Positions 43,640 to 57,454 are shown, numbered from the stretch's first letter. The stretch is DNA of 64,000 nucleotides from Chamaea fasciata (GCA_029207755.1 JARCOQ010000005.1:47891563-47955562); one strand, 5' to 3'. The notes: generated from the sequence alone by a model not told the origin. Numbers and translations: made by a program.

Positions 43640-44420
43640 AGTGAAATATTTGTGGACTTTGATTAAATCAGTTCCTAACTTTCTTTTACATAAACTACAT
43701 TTTGAGTCCTTTCCAGTTTTTAGCATCCTTTGAGATCTTCATACAGGGAAATAGAAGGCAGTACTCCAGTATGATCTCACCAGCCAGGCCTGTACTGCAG
43801 GCCCTTCCGAGCTTGCCGCCTTCTTTGGAGCATAGCAGAAGGCCCAAGTCCTCCTGTCCTCACCTATGTACCTTATTTCCAGGGTCAGGAATCCTACAGA
43901 TTTGTGCCAACTGGAGAATACACTGATCTTGTCCCTGATACGAGCTCTCGAGGGGGATCAAGACTTTAGAGGGTGCCATACTTCCACTGCTCAGCTTGGA
44001 CACAGAAGTTAGTGGGAAAAAATGAAAATGTTGTCCCACTTGCTATACCCTTCATACATTTCAGAGTGATGTCTTTCCTAATCTGTTGAGGTTTTTAGCC
44101 TGGAGACTATTTATTTTGATTCTCATATCCTCTATAGTGGCGCTGTGAGACAGGATACTGTCTCCAATCTCCCTGTCGCATCACAATACACACTTTACTA
44201 TAAGAAGGTACCCATACCATTTTGTTGTTCAAATGCACTTAAGAGATCCATTTGTGCAGTTTGAGCTGACCTTACAGTTGTTGTCCTCCTCCCCTCCATT
44301 TATGTCATATGCAAATATGGCAGAAATTAAATTTTCCTGATAAATGAATTCAGGAGATGATAAAAGATGATATCCATAGGAACACCACTAGAAGCACTTG
44401 CTAATAAGAGGATTTCCCCT
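43640..44420 (-). mobile_element. Ancient CR1 LINE fragment, minus orientation
   Basis: The plus strand has, in order, GAGTCCTTTCCAGTTTTTAG, then GCAGTACTCCAGTATGATCTC with ACCAGCCAGGCCTGTACT, and further on CATATGCAAATATGGCAG and CCATAGGAACACCACTAG. These correspond in order to the reverse-complemented CR1 body (ACTCGCTCCAACAGCTC, CAGTACTCCAGGTGGGGTCTC, CATCTGCAAA, CTGAGGAACACCACTAG). High divergence and indels indicate an old insertion. Confidence 0.68.
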
Positions 44421-45063
44421 GGCAGGTGCTTTCTGAGATCTACCCATCAACATGCCTTCCAGCTGTGCAGCAGGGGTGTTGTTGGTTATTTGCCTCTAAC
44501 CCCTCTGCCCACAAGAAGGTTTCTGCATCACAGCCCATGGACTCTAACACGCCATGGTCTTGCTCATTCCATCACTACACAAAAATAGCTTCCACTCAGT
44601 CTCTTTGCGTCTATGACTGCAGCAAGGCTCCATCATTTCTGTTCTCAGGGCTGCTGGTAACGCCAAGCCAGGGAACCACCCGCAGGGCACTTAGTGCTAC
44701 AAGTTGGGTGAGCGCGTAGAATGTGTCACCCTGTCACTACACCAGCCCTCATTGACTTAAAGATACACTGATGCAAGCTTTGCTCTGTTGCAAAACAAAT
44801 ACTACCGAGTTTCAGCCTCATCAGCCCGCAGGTGTGACACAGCTGTCACTGTGCCTCAGCACAAGTGTCACTACTTTGCTAGGCAACCATCACAACGTGG
44901 AAATGGCCTGTCAATATACCACGGAAAGGTCACAAGGCCGAGTCTTGAATCTTCAGCAGCAAACTCCGGGATTTCTTTTGTTGAGCTCTCCGTGGTCACG
45001 TAGCCCAGGAGACAGAGATGCTGTCCAGAAACCAATATTTGTATGAGTACTAACTAACTAACT

Positions 45064-45095
45064 AAAAAAAAAAAAAAAAGGGGGGGGGGGGGGGG
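45064..45095 (+). repeat. A16-G16 homopurine block
   Basis: Sixteen A followed directly by sixteen G, preceded by a short (ACTA)n array (about 45,047-45,063). Confidence 0.95.
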
Positions 45096-45879
45096 CTCAG
45101 CCTGCTTTGCAAGCACAACTACAATTTGCAGCTATGAACTTAATTTCCCAGCTACCAGAAAGTATTTTTATCCATATCTGTCCCTTTTCTCCCCAAGGCA
45201 AATACTTCACTATCCATACCATGGGCAAAGTTTTAGGGGCTATGTTCAGCCCGCTTGGAAAATACCATACTTAGTATACTGGAAGCTTACTGTCTTTATT
45301 GTCAGTGCAATGACTTCCCCCAGAAGTCCTGCCCCTGATTGGAGACCTCTAATGGGGCACTAAAAGGAACAACTTTAGCTTCAGCAGAGAGCAAGGTGGA
45401 TTAAGTGCTGAGCACTAGATAAAGTCAAAAAATCGGGAGTCCCATTGTGCTAACCCTTATCTCCAGAAACACCTTTGACATGCAGAATGTTTGTTTGAGG
45501 TGATTACCTGGGTGGAGAGGTTGTTGTTGCATAAATTATTTACTTTTAAAACCACAGTTATTTGCCTCCACCCTTCTCACTAGTGCCCTGTGTACCCCAG
45601 TACTAGCACCTTAGCATTTGGGAGCACTGGGAAGAACTGCAAAGAGCTCTAGAGGATAGCTGCACCGGGATGCACCTGGCAAGAGACAGATGTCCACTGG
45701 GGCCAGTCATTAGCACAAAAGAGCAAAAATAGACTCCTACCTCTGCTGTAAGGTTTACCAGGCAGCTTAGCCCCAAGAGAGCAGGGGGCACAAGTGAAGT
45801 GAAGAAAGACCAAGCCTGGGAAAAAGGCATCAATTCCTTTGCTTTTCCCTGTCTCTGCCACATTAGAGGTCAGGGTGAG

Positions 45880-46006
45880 TTTAGGTTAATCAGCAGCACT
45901 TGAGGACATGGTTTAGTGGTGAACATGGTCGTGGTGCTGGCTGGACAGTTGGACTTGATGATCTTAGAGGTCTTTTCCAACTTGAATCATTCTGTGATTC
46001 TGTGAA
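45880..46006 (+). mobile_element. CR1 LINE 3' end with ATTCTGTG tail
   Basis: TGGACTTGATGATCTTAGAG, then GTCTTTTCCAACTTGAATC and two tandem ATTCTGTG units: the diagnostic 3' terminus of avian CR1 retrotransposons in plus orientation. The 5' part is truncated, as usual for CR1. This is the youngest-looking CR1 in the window. Confidence 0.93.
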
Positions 46007-48221
46007 ATAAACACAGTCTAGCAAGCCTCATGCACAACAGGGATGTGCTGCCTCCCACCCTGCAGGTGAGAAGTATATCTGGTTCTCTTCTAATGCTCTG
46101 TGCATCTGAAACTCTCAGGACCAATCCTTAATAGCTGCCTGAAGGGAGCAAGCAGTAGAATTGAATGGAAGGTCATGGATTTGGATATACCAGTGACACA
46201 GCTGCAGTGACAAGAAACACCTTAGAGTGTAGAGGAGAGATGGAAAATCAGCACTGGATTACTGGTTAGAAGGAGCCTGTGTTCCCTGAGGTCACTGGCA
46301 ACACTCACATTGGGTTTTTGTGGTGCAGGGTCACACCCATAGTCTTCATCCCAGACAAAGCAAGTTCATTTCCTGGTCTACAGTATGTCCTGCTGTGTCC
46401 AGTCCAGCATTGGAGACCAGAACCAATAGGCTTCCATTACTGGGTTTCCCTTGGGAAGCTACTCCACACACCAACAACAGTCCTGATATTCAACTAAAAA
46501 TTTCCTTTCTTTCCATTACACCACATACTTTCTTCTGGATCTTCTCCCTTAAGCAGCATATTCCATTTGCCTCTGTCCTTCCAAGACAAAGTTTCATCAC
46601 TGCGTATGCAAGCCCAGTTCTTCAGCTGAACTGCCTGGCCCAGCCCTGCCCTGCTTTGGTTCACCACCCTGTCAAAAGGAAGCACAGCACTTGCAATGCT
46701 GGGAGCAAGACTCAGATTTTCAGAATTATTAAGAAACCACAATCCCAGAGCAGTCTGTGGGAGCTGCAGCTGTGACCATGCCCAGCTGCCACAGCAGGCA
46801 AAGAGGCTACAATCCCAGTGGGACTGGTTACCTCCAGAGGAAGGTCTTGCTGCTCCTGATGACAGCATTGAGATCACCAGAAACAGAATAACTGAGGTGC
46901 AAAGTCAGTGTCACATGTATAGATATACTCCTCAAAGTATGAGAACTGAAGAGTATTATGAAAATTATTTTCTTTCAGGCTAATCATTGCACTCTGAAAC
47001 AGGGACACAGATCTCTGTGATAGCCATGCTAGCAATGACTGCTGCCTCTTAACACCACATGAATTTCCAAGGGCAGTGGTGGCGGATTATATTTCTCACC
47101 AGCATCTGGCACGCTGGGGCCTGGCTTCTCAGCATTGCCATAGAGCAGATAACAGTAGCAATCATTATTAATAATAGGTTTGGTTTGTTTCCTCAGACTG
47201 TTAGAATAAGTTGTCAGTAAGAGTAATGAGCATTGTGCTTGCTTTTTATGCCTGTGCAAATTTAATTCCAGTGCTACAAAGGTATTCATTTGGCTCTATG
47301 AGGCTATAGAGACACTAGCTCTAGGCGCAAGTAGCCATATTACCCAAAATACATGTCTATCCCAGATGTTCTGTCTCCCTAATAGAACAATTCAAGATGG
47401 AGAAAAGAAAAAGAGAGAGTTACTTATTCCCCAAAACTATTAACCCCTTGTTCCTTCAGCAGGCTTACCAAGGAAACAGTCACAATATGTGAGTCAAACT
47501 GAGGTAGCACATTGGCTGAATCAGCCCAGATATGTGCAGACCATTAAATTACACTACATTTGTGGGGCAACCTGGAAAGCTAAATTGAGTCAGACAAGTA
47601 AGTACCTATAAAATCTGTCATGGTTAAGTCAGTCTTGTTCAGTGGTTTATTCCTATCCTCTGAGCTATGACATATAAGCTGAACAGTGTCTGTAGTGGTA
47701 TGACGTGAAACAGAATAGCATAAATCCTGCAACAGTTAACTTATCAAAAGGTGAATGGATGCCTTTAGTCTCTCTGGGATTGACTACAAAATTGAGATAG
47801 ATCTCTTATAACATATTCTTCCAGCTCTTGAGTGCATGTACATACACAATACATCTATTCTTTTCAGAATAGGGCTCACTTACTTTAAGAATAAAAATTC
47901 AACAACCAGACACAAATGGTTCCCAAATTATACTAACATAGAAGAATACAGCCTCTCTAGTCTATTCAGATTTGCAATACAAGAAGGAACATCAAGGCAG
48001 ACTTTCCAGGCAAGGAAGAAAACAGTACCTTGGTGTGATGCCAGAAGTTAAGGTAGTTGGACCCATTCATATCCCAGAGATCCAATGCAGAGTGAAACAC
48101 CTGAACCTATTGGTAAAAACCAGCGAACTCCCACAGGAAAGGCACAGGGAGCTGCTGGCAATTCTCAGGACATAAAAGCAGACAGACTCCCATTGGGGAA
48201 CAAACAGGACACCCCCTCACC

Positions 48222-48296
48222 TTTTTTTTTTTTTTTCTTCTTCTTTTTTGTGGGGTTTTTTGTGGGTTTTTTTGGTTTGGTTTTTTTTTTTTTTAA
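48222..48296. repeat. T-rich / (GTTTT)n low-complexity tract
   Basis: Two T runs of 14 and 12 or more flanking GT-rich sequence. On the plus strand it reads as Phe/Gly/Val and is not coding. Confidence 0.95.
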
Positions 48297-49098
48297 TTAG
48301 TTTAGGGAAAAGACACACAGACACACCTATGTCCTCTGTGCCAGGCCTTAAATTCCAGACCACCAGTTCAATGATCTTTGTCCTATTAGTCATGACAGGG
48401 GCATTTACGACAATGATGAGTGTGGTTGTAAGCATTGTAAAGCACTCTGTGATGCAGTCATAGAAGAAAGCCTACAAAGGCTAAGCAAACCCAGCTGTAA
48501 CAAGTAAGTCTCTGTTTTGAGGTATTTAAAATTGAATTACAAATTATCCAACTTCCTAGGAAGCAGGGGTCAGATTGCAGCAATTTAAGTGGGGCAAAGA
48601 GGATGCAAGAAACATGAAGTTTTATTCTTCGGTGGTGGAAGTCACTAGAAGCCTGGGTGAACTGTTCTACAGACAAAATGCAGCCTACAGGCCACTGGCT
48701 GGACCATTTGGACTGTCAGTTGTGGATGTTGGAACCTACACAATGCTTCAGACAACTCATTTTAACTGTTGCTGGGTACATTAACACTTCAGAAGAATAA
48801 AGCTCCCTTTTCTAATTGCTTCCAAAGTGTGTATTTGTAGACCTCAAAACAAGGAAACCCCTATACCCAAATAAAAATTCCCTTGCAGCAAAGGAAGTCT
48901 CAAAGTTTCACACTTGTACAAGGATGTCAGGGTCACTGATTTCTTCACAGACTCCCCTCACAAAGCCTCCTTCTGCCATGTCTGCAACAGAGTATTTAGA
49001 CAGAAGGTTACACGGATTGGATTTCAAAGCAAGAAAGGTCAGAAGAGATCTTCCAGCTATGAATGGCCTCCAGATGTGGGCTTTTCTTCTCCAGTCTT

Positions 49099-49116
49099 GG
49101 GGGGGGGGGGGGGGGG
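49099..49116 (+). repeat. Poly-G run (G18)
   Basis: Eighteen consecutive G on the plus strand, isolated in otherwise mixed sequence. Confidence 0.95.
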
Positions 49117-50984
49117 ATGAAAATGCCTTTCATTAGTCTCATAAAATTAAATGGAAAAACATTGTCTACTGAGGAGGCCAGGCAGCAGAGAAGGTGGAGT
49201 CAGAAACTGGGCAGAACAGAAGAGGAAAGATAAGCAGGACCACAGCTGAAATAGTTCAGGATATGTATCATCCTAAAAGCTGCAGTCTCTGAGGAGGGAT
49301 TGATCATTAAATAATATGGCAGGCATCAGCAACAGAGGCATTTGAAATGGAAAAGGCCAAATAAACCAAAACATAGCTTTGTTTGCAGAGAGACAATATT
49401 CTCTCCTTCCCCAGAGCTGTGACAGGATCTTAAACTGTGTAACACCTCCAGGGAGGTTGTGTGATGGCTTCTGGGTGAAACTGTGCTAAGCCGCAAACAA
49501 CATGCTTCTCTTACCAGCATCCCTGGTAAGATGATACAGTCCTGGACTTGTATCTAGTTATCCTTTCTTCTGCAAAGATTGTCTATGGACAGCTTATACC
49601 TCCTCTCAGCTTATTCATGCAGAATTATTCTCCTTAACTGAAATTTGTCTCCAAGCAATGAATCTGTGGAAGCTGGAAAGACCAACATCCCTGGGGACAA
49701 ATTTTACTCTCAATTATTTCTGCAAATGTACTACTCACAATTGCAAATACACAGAATTCAAATTTCATTGCTAATACAAAATTTGGTATTTCCTGCTTGG
49801 ACAGGTGTAACTGTTTGGATCAGACAGACAGAGCACATTTACTGCAAGGGAAGACTATGTCTCTTCTCTATCCTAAATGTCTAAGGAAATCTACTGCCCT
49901 GGCAAAACTAATAGGGAAAACAGTGTTTTCCTCATTTTAAGAAAATTACTACAATCTTTGCTCACTTTCACTCAAAAGTCCCTGTTTCTGGATTATGGCA
50001 TATCCTAGCACACCAGTGCAAAGAACATTAGGAATGTCCTTAAGAGATGTCAGCTCTTCATCTGGAAGTTGGTTTTCTTTTCCAGCTCATCAGTTCACTT
50101 TCTACTTCTCCTGCAATATGTCACCAATGGTCAGATAATGTAGGAAATTACTGTAGAACAAAAACCCAAAAAAACAGCTTTACTAGAAATGTAAGATGAC
50201 CTGTGCTAGCCCAGACTGAAGAGGCAGTATCTCTTCTCTTGCAGTCACCTCACTTAGGAAAGAAGTATAATAAACAGTGGAAATACAAATACTGTATCCC
50301 AGTCTGCCTTCTCAGCTCCCGTCACCCTGCTGTTTAGGACACTTCTGATACAGAAGCAACATCTGTGCTGCTGCATTTGACAATCTCCAAAGGAAATACT
50401 CTGCATAGATGTGCCCAATCCCTTCATGGATTGTCTTCCACCAACGGTCTGTGGCAGAGTTCCATTATTCCTTGATGCCTACGTGGAAAAATCCATAGCT
50501 TGTTTATTTTAAACCTGTTGCCTAACCAGTTTATCGGGTGCCATTAGTTTTTGTGATATGGAACTGCATGAATGTTAGTTCTTTGTTGACATTCTCCATA
50601 CCATTTGTGATCCCCTTTCAGGCATCTCTTCTTCAAGATTAGCAATCTGTGTTTACCCAGAAACTATCTCCTACTTCTGATCATTGTTGATGTCCTCTCT
50701 TCTCTTACTAGTGTTTCTTTATGCTCTTCAATGGAGTAACCAGAAGCACTCACAACTTTCAGACTTTCAGCAGACCATGAAGAACACAGAAGCATAATCT
50801 TGTTTTTTTGTTTCTTCTTTACTCATTCCTAACATTTCTTTTTTGCTTTTTGACCTCAACAGAGCCTTGAGAGATTGTTTTCAGCAGCCTATCTGCAGTG
50901 AATCCAAGAATTTCTTTCTCTGCTGGTAGAAGCTGACTTTGGGACATTCAATATATCTGTACAGCCAGACTGTTTTCTTCCTAG

Positions 50985-51200
50985 TGGAATTCCCTTGCAT
51001 TTGCCACCACTGAATTTCATCTACCAGGGAGAGCCCAGGCACTGCCATGAGATTTTCTGCTGGGAGATTTTCTTTGCAGTCAGCTTTATGTTGCCACTCT
51101 GGAATAACTGTGGGACTCAAGTAAACTCGCTGCTCATGTTCCTGTCCAGACCATTACAAGTGTGTTGAGTAACACTAGTGCTACCACAGAGCCTTGTGAG
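50985..51200 (-). mobile_element. Probable ancient CR1-clade LINE fragment
   Basis: GAATTTCATCTACCAGG and, later, AACACTAGTGCTACCACAGA resemble the reverse-complemented TTGAATTTCATCTGCCA and ACACCACTAGTGAC segments of CR1-clade LINEs. Very diverged; the bounds are approximate. Confidence 0.4.
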
Positions 51201-54200
51201 GCTTTTCTGATGAGCTCTTTGTCGAGACTGACCATTTGAAGTGCTCAGGTTGATGCCTGTTTTCTTACTTATGATCCCATTTACAGAGCTCTCCACAGCC
51301 CGGGCTTGCCTCTGAGACTGGTCCAGTGCAAACGAGTGCCAGGCACCAGCCCTTACCGATGCAATGTGTTCAGACAACAGGTATGTGAGGCCACTCTTTG
51401 TGATAACTAGACCTAGTTGCTTTAATGACCTGGACCTTAAATCAAGAAAATCCAGGGATGCAAGAAACTGAACCCAGATGCTCACTGATGTCTGTGTTAC
51501 TGCGTTTCAGGGCATCTAAGGGCTGCATAGGAAAACCAGGGTTACTGCACAATAAACAGGGTTATTCACATCAGTGGAGGACAGGGTGCAGACCTGCACC
51601 ATTCCACTGCAACTCCTCACCTCCATCTGCCAAGAGTAGGATAGCTTAGAAACAGATCAGTGGGCCAAGTGTGAGCACAGCACACCCTTCACTCCTCTCT
51701 GCCAAACCACAGGCTCAGCCAGGATGTCGCCCTGATATCCTCTTCTGAAATACCCCAGCTCCTCTACATTCAGCCCCTCAGAATCCCCCAGTCGGGATTC
51801 TGAACTGCAAAATACGCCTTCTGCTCCTGACTTTGCAGCTGCCAATAACCTCATAGTCATGTGCCCCATGGTTTCAGGTGCCACACTGTCTCCAAGGTGA
51901 GAGGGGCCACCTTCGGGGTAAAGCAAATAGGAAAGTATCCCAGGCATGAAAATGCCTCTGTGGTTCTCAAGACAGGAATTTCTCTCACACCCATCCCCTC
52001 CCTCTATTCCTCCACACTGCTTGGTGCAGTTACTGAACCAGCAGCAGCAACAGCAGGCAAGTTTAGTCACTCCAGCACCTGGGTATCGATTACACCTGAA
52101 GGTGGAAAACAAGCAATCAAAAATAAGGTGTCAGCTTTGCCAGAGGATTCTCCTCAACTCCCAGTTTGGGCCTGCTGCCAGTTCTCACTCTGCTGTACTT
52201 CAGCATCTCAGCTCTTCCCATGACAGGTGTTTATTCAGGCAGAGGCATTAGACTTCACATGTCTTCAGTCTTCATGGAAGGCAGAGAATTTCCAGAGCTG
52301 ATTTTCTGAGCAGCACTGAGCAACCTAACACCACTTACAATCAGGACTGGCAGAAAACAGAAGCTTCTTTGTGTCTGGGTCAAGCCCTCCCATTACTTGT
52401 TTTCTGCCTGCTGACATTTCCCTAGATGGCAGAAAGATTTTTAAATTACAGGGACAAGCTGGCTTTTCTTGTATTAAGAACTCAGCTTGAATGGTACCCA
52501 GCAAGTCACAGGCTGAGCAACAGCCTGCCTTCAGAGACTCCTCTCCTGGGAAGCAAAACCTCTACACATCTCTGACTCAGACCCTCCCAGCTTGGCAACC
52601 CCCTCCAGGCATTTTGGGAGGGACACTGCATACCCAGTGATCCACACTGGCGAGCAGCATCAGCTGCTGCTGGGACAGAGTGCAGTGGAGAATTATCAGT
52701 GGCCACTTGTATGACTATTGGGCAGGATCAGTTTCCAGCAAAAATAAAGGCTGGAATTCATGTCCCTAACGCAGCCACATATCCTGATCCCCCAGAAGGG
52801 GACAGCAGATAATAAAACCCCTCTGAAAGGCGAAGATGCACATCAGCTACCAAAGACCTTGCAGCTTCCATTTGTTATTGCTTTTTCCATCCTGCTTTCA
52901 CTCTGCAATCACTTATTTTGGTGGCTGTAGCATGCAGAGATCTCTCTTAACTTACAGAGCTTCACTATGTCCACTCTTTGTCCCATGGCATGGATATCAC
53001 CTGTGCATGGAGCCATGAAGCTGATAGCACTGCACTAGAACAAAAGGATAGGAGGCAGTTCAAGGAACCTCCATAAGCCATGCAGCCCATAAACATTAGT
53101 TGCCTGATCAGAGCTGGTCTGCCCTGCCACACTACTGTTCCTGACACATGATGAGTCCATCCTCACTGTAACATTTGGAGACTTCAAAGGACATCAATAC
53201 CTCCCTTCTCCTCCACCCTGACCACTTCTCTTGTAGACAAAAGGATTCCACAGCCAGCCAGGTGGAGTTGGTGGTGATCTGGCTGGGATAGCTGTCCTGC
53301 AAGTGTTTCATGAGTCAGAAGGGCCTCTTTCCCCACCACTGTAGAAAACATTGTCATTTTAAGGAGTATAACCAGCTATAAGAGATGTAACAAAAGTACC
53401 ACACAAAAGTTCCTAACACATCTTGCTGCCTCTTTAGCTACAATAACAGAAATAGGACATTGGAATGCCCTATCAGCTGCCTGCAAACTGCCTGCCCCAA
53501 CACCCTCACAGCAGCACTGTGGGGAGGAGCAGACCCTGCACTCAGAAGATTTTGGCCCTATTCTTCTGGAAGTGATGAAGAGGATGGTGTCTCTTGTTCC
53601 TCTGTGCTTCACTTGACCCAAAACCCTCATAACTCATACTAAACCTGGCCACCACAAAACTGTTGTTGAAGGTTTTTTTCAGCCTGTGCCACATTTATCT
53701 CAGTTTGACCCTCTAGTCCAATTTTGATGAGTATTCTAGAGTAGATTCATTCTCTTGCATAAAACAGGAGATGTAATATTTTTTCTCATCAAGGCAGTAC
53801 CTATAGCTCTAGGGCAACACTTAAGTTTCAGTCCAAGGTTCAAAAAATGCATTTTTTCAGTTCACCTCCAAAAGTCTTTATTCTTTACCTGTATCATGTC
53901 CTTTGCTTCAATTCACTAGTTCTCACTTTTTGTCATATAACTCACAGGGATGGAGGTGTTCAGGCACACCTATCAAATCCAAGCAATCATTTGGTGACCT
54001 TGAGATGTTTTGCTGAATTTTGTTCACATTCTCAAAACATCATCCTTAATAAGCAACAAGCACACCTGAAATCCAAAAGTTTCAGTACTTTGTGCTTTCT
54101 AATCACCCTCAGAGTCTGGCAATGTGGTGAGTGCTTCTTTTCTCCTTCCTCTTGCTAGCTCATTTCCTCCCCCATATTCCCAGTATGGAGCTGCACAGGG

Positions 54201-54529
54201 ACATGACACCTATGACTATGACTGGTATGAAAGTATCACAGACTATCCAGGAAATTCCAGGAAAGTTCCACAGCACCGTTTGTGACTACACTAGAGAGAG
54301 ATCACTTGTCATAGGATTTAAGTGAAATTCTCTCAGAAATGAATACCTTTAGCTTTCACTGTAATTACCACTGGTAGGGCATAGCTGAGGGAGAAATATG
54401 GCTGTGAGATCTGTGAATGTCAGAGGGACATTAACATCTGAAGAGCTCTAAATGACATGATCTGTATTCTTCTGCGCTATCATGTTGAAAGCTCTTCTGC
54501 AGCTCTCTCTCTTCTGTCCCTGTTAAGTG

Positions 54530-54665
54530 GCTTCCAACTTTATTTCTTTTGCAAGTTCCAAAGGCTCACACCCTCTGAATAGCTAACTTTGAATTTATTT
54601 TCCCCCAGATAACAGGTTTGCATTTTTCCAGTTTGAATCTTACACTATTATTTCCTGCCCATATC
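54530..54665 (-). mobile_element. Probable ancient CR1-clade LINE fragment
   Basis: ACAGGTTTGCATTTTTCCAG and TTTGAATCTTACACTATT resemble the AGGTTTGTATTTTTCCAGG and TTGAATTTTATT part of reverse-complemented CR1-clade LINEs. Short and diverged. Confidence 0.4.
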
Positions 54666-57254
54666 CTGCTTCAAGCACAAGGGAGCCACACAAACAGTGA
54701 CTGTACATTACAAAAGCAGAAGGAATGGAGTAATGAAAATTTTTGTGTTTGTGAATGCACAAAGCACAGACAAGGAGTGGGTATGCACAAAGGGAAGCAA
54801 AATGTAATTTATGTTTCCTCTCAAAAGCCCAATCAAAAGCTGGCAAGAAGCAAGGGGAGCAGGGAGCAAGGAAGGAGAGATTAGTTAAATGTTCGGTCTT
54901 TGTGCTGTGGTGAGAGGTTTTCTCCTCCACAAATTCTCTCTTTACCACCAGTTTCTTGACATGGTGGCACTGATTCAACCCCTGATTCATTAATCAGAAA
55001 AACTGCCATGAAGTTGATTCAAGTTGTTCTGGTTGTGTCCTGCTGCAAATGAACTCAGAAGCTGGCCGGTAGTGTGACTCAAGTAGATGTTTCCTCTTTC
55101 AGAAGGGAACCATTGCTCTGCAGCCACGGGAATCATTTCCCTCTCAGTCAGAGAATGAAAAAGCCTACCTAGAGATTTTCTCCTCCCTCCTCCATGCAAT
55201 GGCAACAGAAGGGAGAGGACTTCCCAGCCTCCTGTCAGCTGTCTGCACTTTGCTCAAGAACTTGGAGCTCAGAGGTATTATCTTCATTGGCTACATTACC
55301 CACAGTGCTCAGCCCTCTCTGTCCTGCCCTGACCTTGTCAATGTCTAGCTGTCTTTCCATCCCAGAGACACTTTCCTTTTTCTCTTCTTCTTCTTCTTAC
55401 TGTGCATTGAGCTTGGTGCTTTTCCCTCCCATCAACCCTCCTCCTCAATGGGAGACCAGTATAGGTAACCACTAGAAAGCCTTCCCTGGGGTTTTCTTTC
55501 CATTTAGTTGTGAAAGCGATCTGCCTGCTTGGTTTGTTAATATGCCAGGTCCCTTTCAGTCTCTGCCATCTATATTCCCAGGCTAGCACCCTTCCTGCAT
55601 ATCTGTAGAGCCTGTGACACTATAACATTACTTAAAAAAAAAATGCATGCTGAGATTCAAAAAAGCAAGATACTGTGGAGAGTGAGAAGCAAGTACAGAA
55701 ACCTTCATGTGCCTTCAAAACCTTACCTCTGACTGCAAAAGGAGATTCTACAACTTTCTCAGAACACCAACATCTGCTCTAAGAAGGCCAGCAAACTTTG
55801 AGTAGAATTAACGCATGCATATAGCACGTGGGAACAGCAGATAAATAGAAATATGTTCCATTATCAAACCTCAACCACAGTGCAAATTGCCCCTTGCCCT
55901 TGCCTCGGCCTCTTAGCCAAGGTCCATTTCTATGGACAATCAACACAGTTGCAGGACAGTCAAGCAGCTAATTCACTTTGCTGTCACTGAATGAAAGTTA
56001 AGAACAGTATGGCACAGTCAACTTATGCCATTTCTTGGTGCTTGTAGGATTTTTTTCCTCTACTAATTTAGCAAAACCTGTTGGTGAAGCAACCAGTCCT
56101 GTGCAGTGCATAGTGCAACAGTCACAGAAGATAGAGTAGCAGGATGAACCAGAAGCAGGAGAGAGCAATAAAGAAAACCTCTTTCGTTGCCAGAATGCCA
56201 GAAAGGCCTTCATGTGCAGGTGGAGAACACCACCAACCACTAACCCTTTGATGCGGAGTGGGAGAGGTTCTTGTGGAAAGTGACAGCTCAGATGGGTCTG
56301 CCAGAGCAGAGGTACCATTTGCACATTATAAGTAAATAACTTCAGCTGGGCTGTTTCCAATGGAAAAAAGGAAGAGACTAAGATGGAGGTTAAAGTAAGG
56401 GAAAATGAGATGGGGGCTGCAGTTCTCATGCTCTTATAAAAGTGAGGGAAGACCAGCACATTTCAGGTGGCTCTCACCACACCTTCTTTTACACCAGAGC
56501 ACAGAAAAAAAGTTCATTTTTCCAGGTTTGGGTCTCTGTTCCTAGCTCCAGCCAGCTCATGCTGCTTCCTCCATGTGCTCAGAACCTCAGCCTGAGGGTC
56601 ATGTGCATCCCAGCCAACAGCACCTAGGAAGTCAAGGCACTTTTGGGCTACCCATCCCCTGAGAACAAGTTCAAACCCCTCTAACAGTTACAAATGGATT
56701 GTCATGAACCCAAGCCCACAGAATCTTCTGCAGCAACCACAATGTAATTGTCAGGCAGTCTGAGATGCAAGTCTACCCACTGCACAGCAGAATCATACCC
56801 CCCTTTCTGACAGAAGAACAAAGTTATGGTCCTTTCCAAATGGAAGGACAAAACAAAATTCCAATCACTATGAAACTATGGTAGGAATGATCTCTTTATC
56901 TCACATCCATATCCATTCTTTTACTCCTGTTAAGAAACAAGGGAACTTTTGGGTCTTCCCAGATGTGGTAAGTGAGGTGTGAGGAATGTATTCTGTCACA
57001 GATCCCACTCATACTGCTAAAGTCCTGGAGGGAATTATTCCAATTTTTACCTGTTAAAGCTTTTTGACAAACCAGGCCTATACAAATGCTATAAACCCAG
57101 TGCATTTTCTACTCAATACTTATCTTGCACTTTCGAAAGATCAGTCAGTCTGGCAACTCCCAGTGATTTTGAAAAAATCATTTGTAGATGTTTCTGTGGG
57201 TTTTGTTCACCATACAGTTACCAGAGTACTTAGGAGAGAGATCATCCCTGACAT

Positions 57255-57451
57255 AAAAAAGGCAAAACAAACAAAACCAAAAACCAGCCAAACAAAAAAC
57301 CACAAAAACCCAAACAACCCCCCAACAAAAAACAAAACAAACAAACAAACAAAAAACAACCCCCAAAAACCCCCAAAAATACAACAACCAAAAAAAGCCC
57401 AAACAAAACCCAACCACTACAAAACCCAAAACAACAACCCAACCCAAAAAC
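57255..57451. repeat. A/C-only low-complexity tract (about 197 bp)
   Basis: Almost entirely A and C on the plus strand, with only two T and four G in roughly 197 bases. It is composed of AAAACC, CAAA and CCCCAAAAA-like units. The minus strand is correspondingly G/T-only. It is responsible for an Asn/Lys/Pro/Gln-rich open frame at 57,064-57,654. Confidence 0.95.
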
Positions 57452-57454
57452 TAA

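Larger units (their letters stand above)
46010..57200. other. Gene-poor intergenic interval
   Basis: About 11 kb without a supportable exon. It holds a T-rich tract at 48,222-48,296, a G18 run at 49,099-49,116 and diverged CR1-like fragments near 51.0-51.2 kb and 54.5-54.7 kb. Confidence 0.6.

Noticed and set aside
48085..48300. Plus-strand frame ending in poly-Phe/Val/Gly
   Set aside because: It reads through a T-rich low-complexity tract with no splice context.
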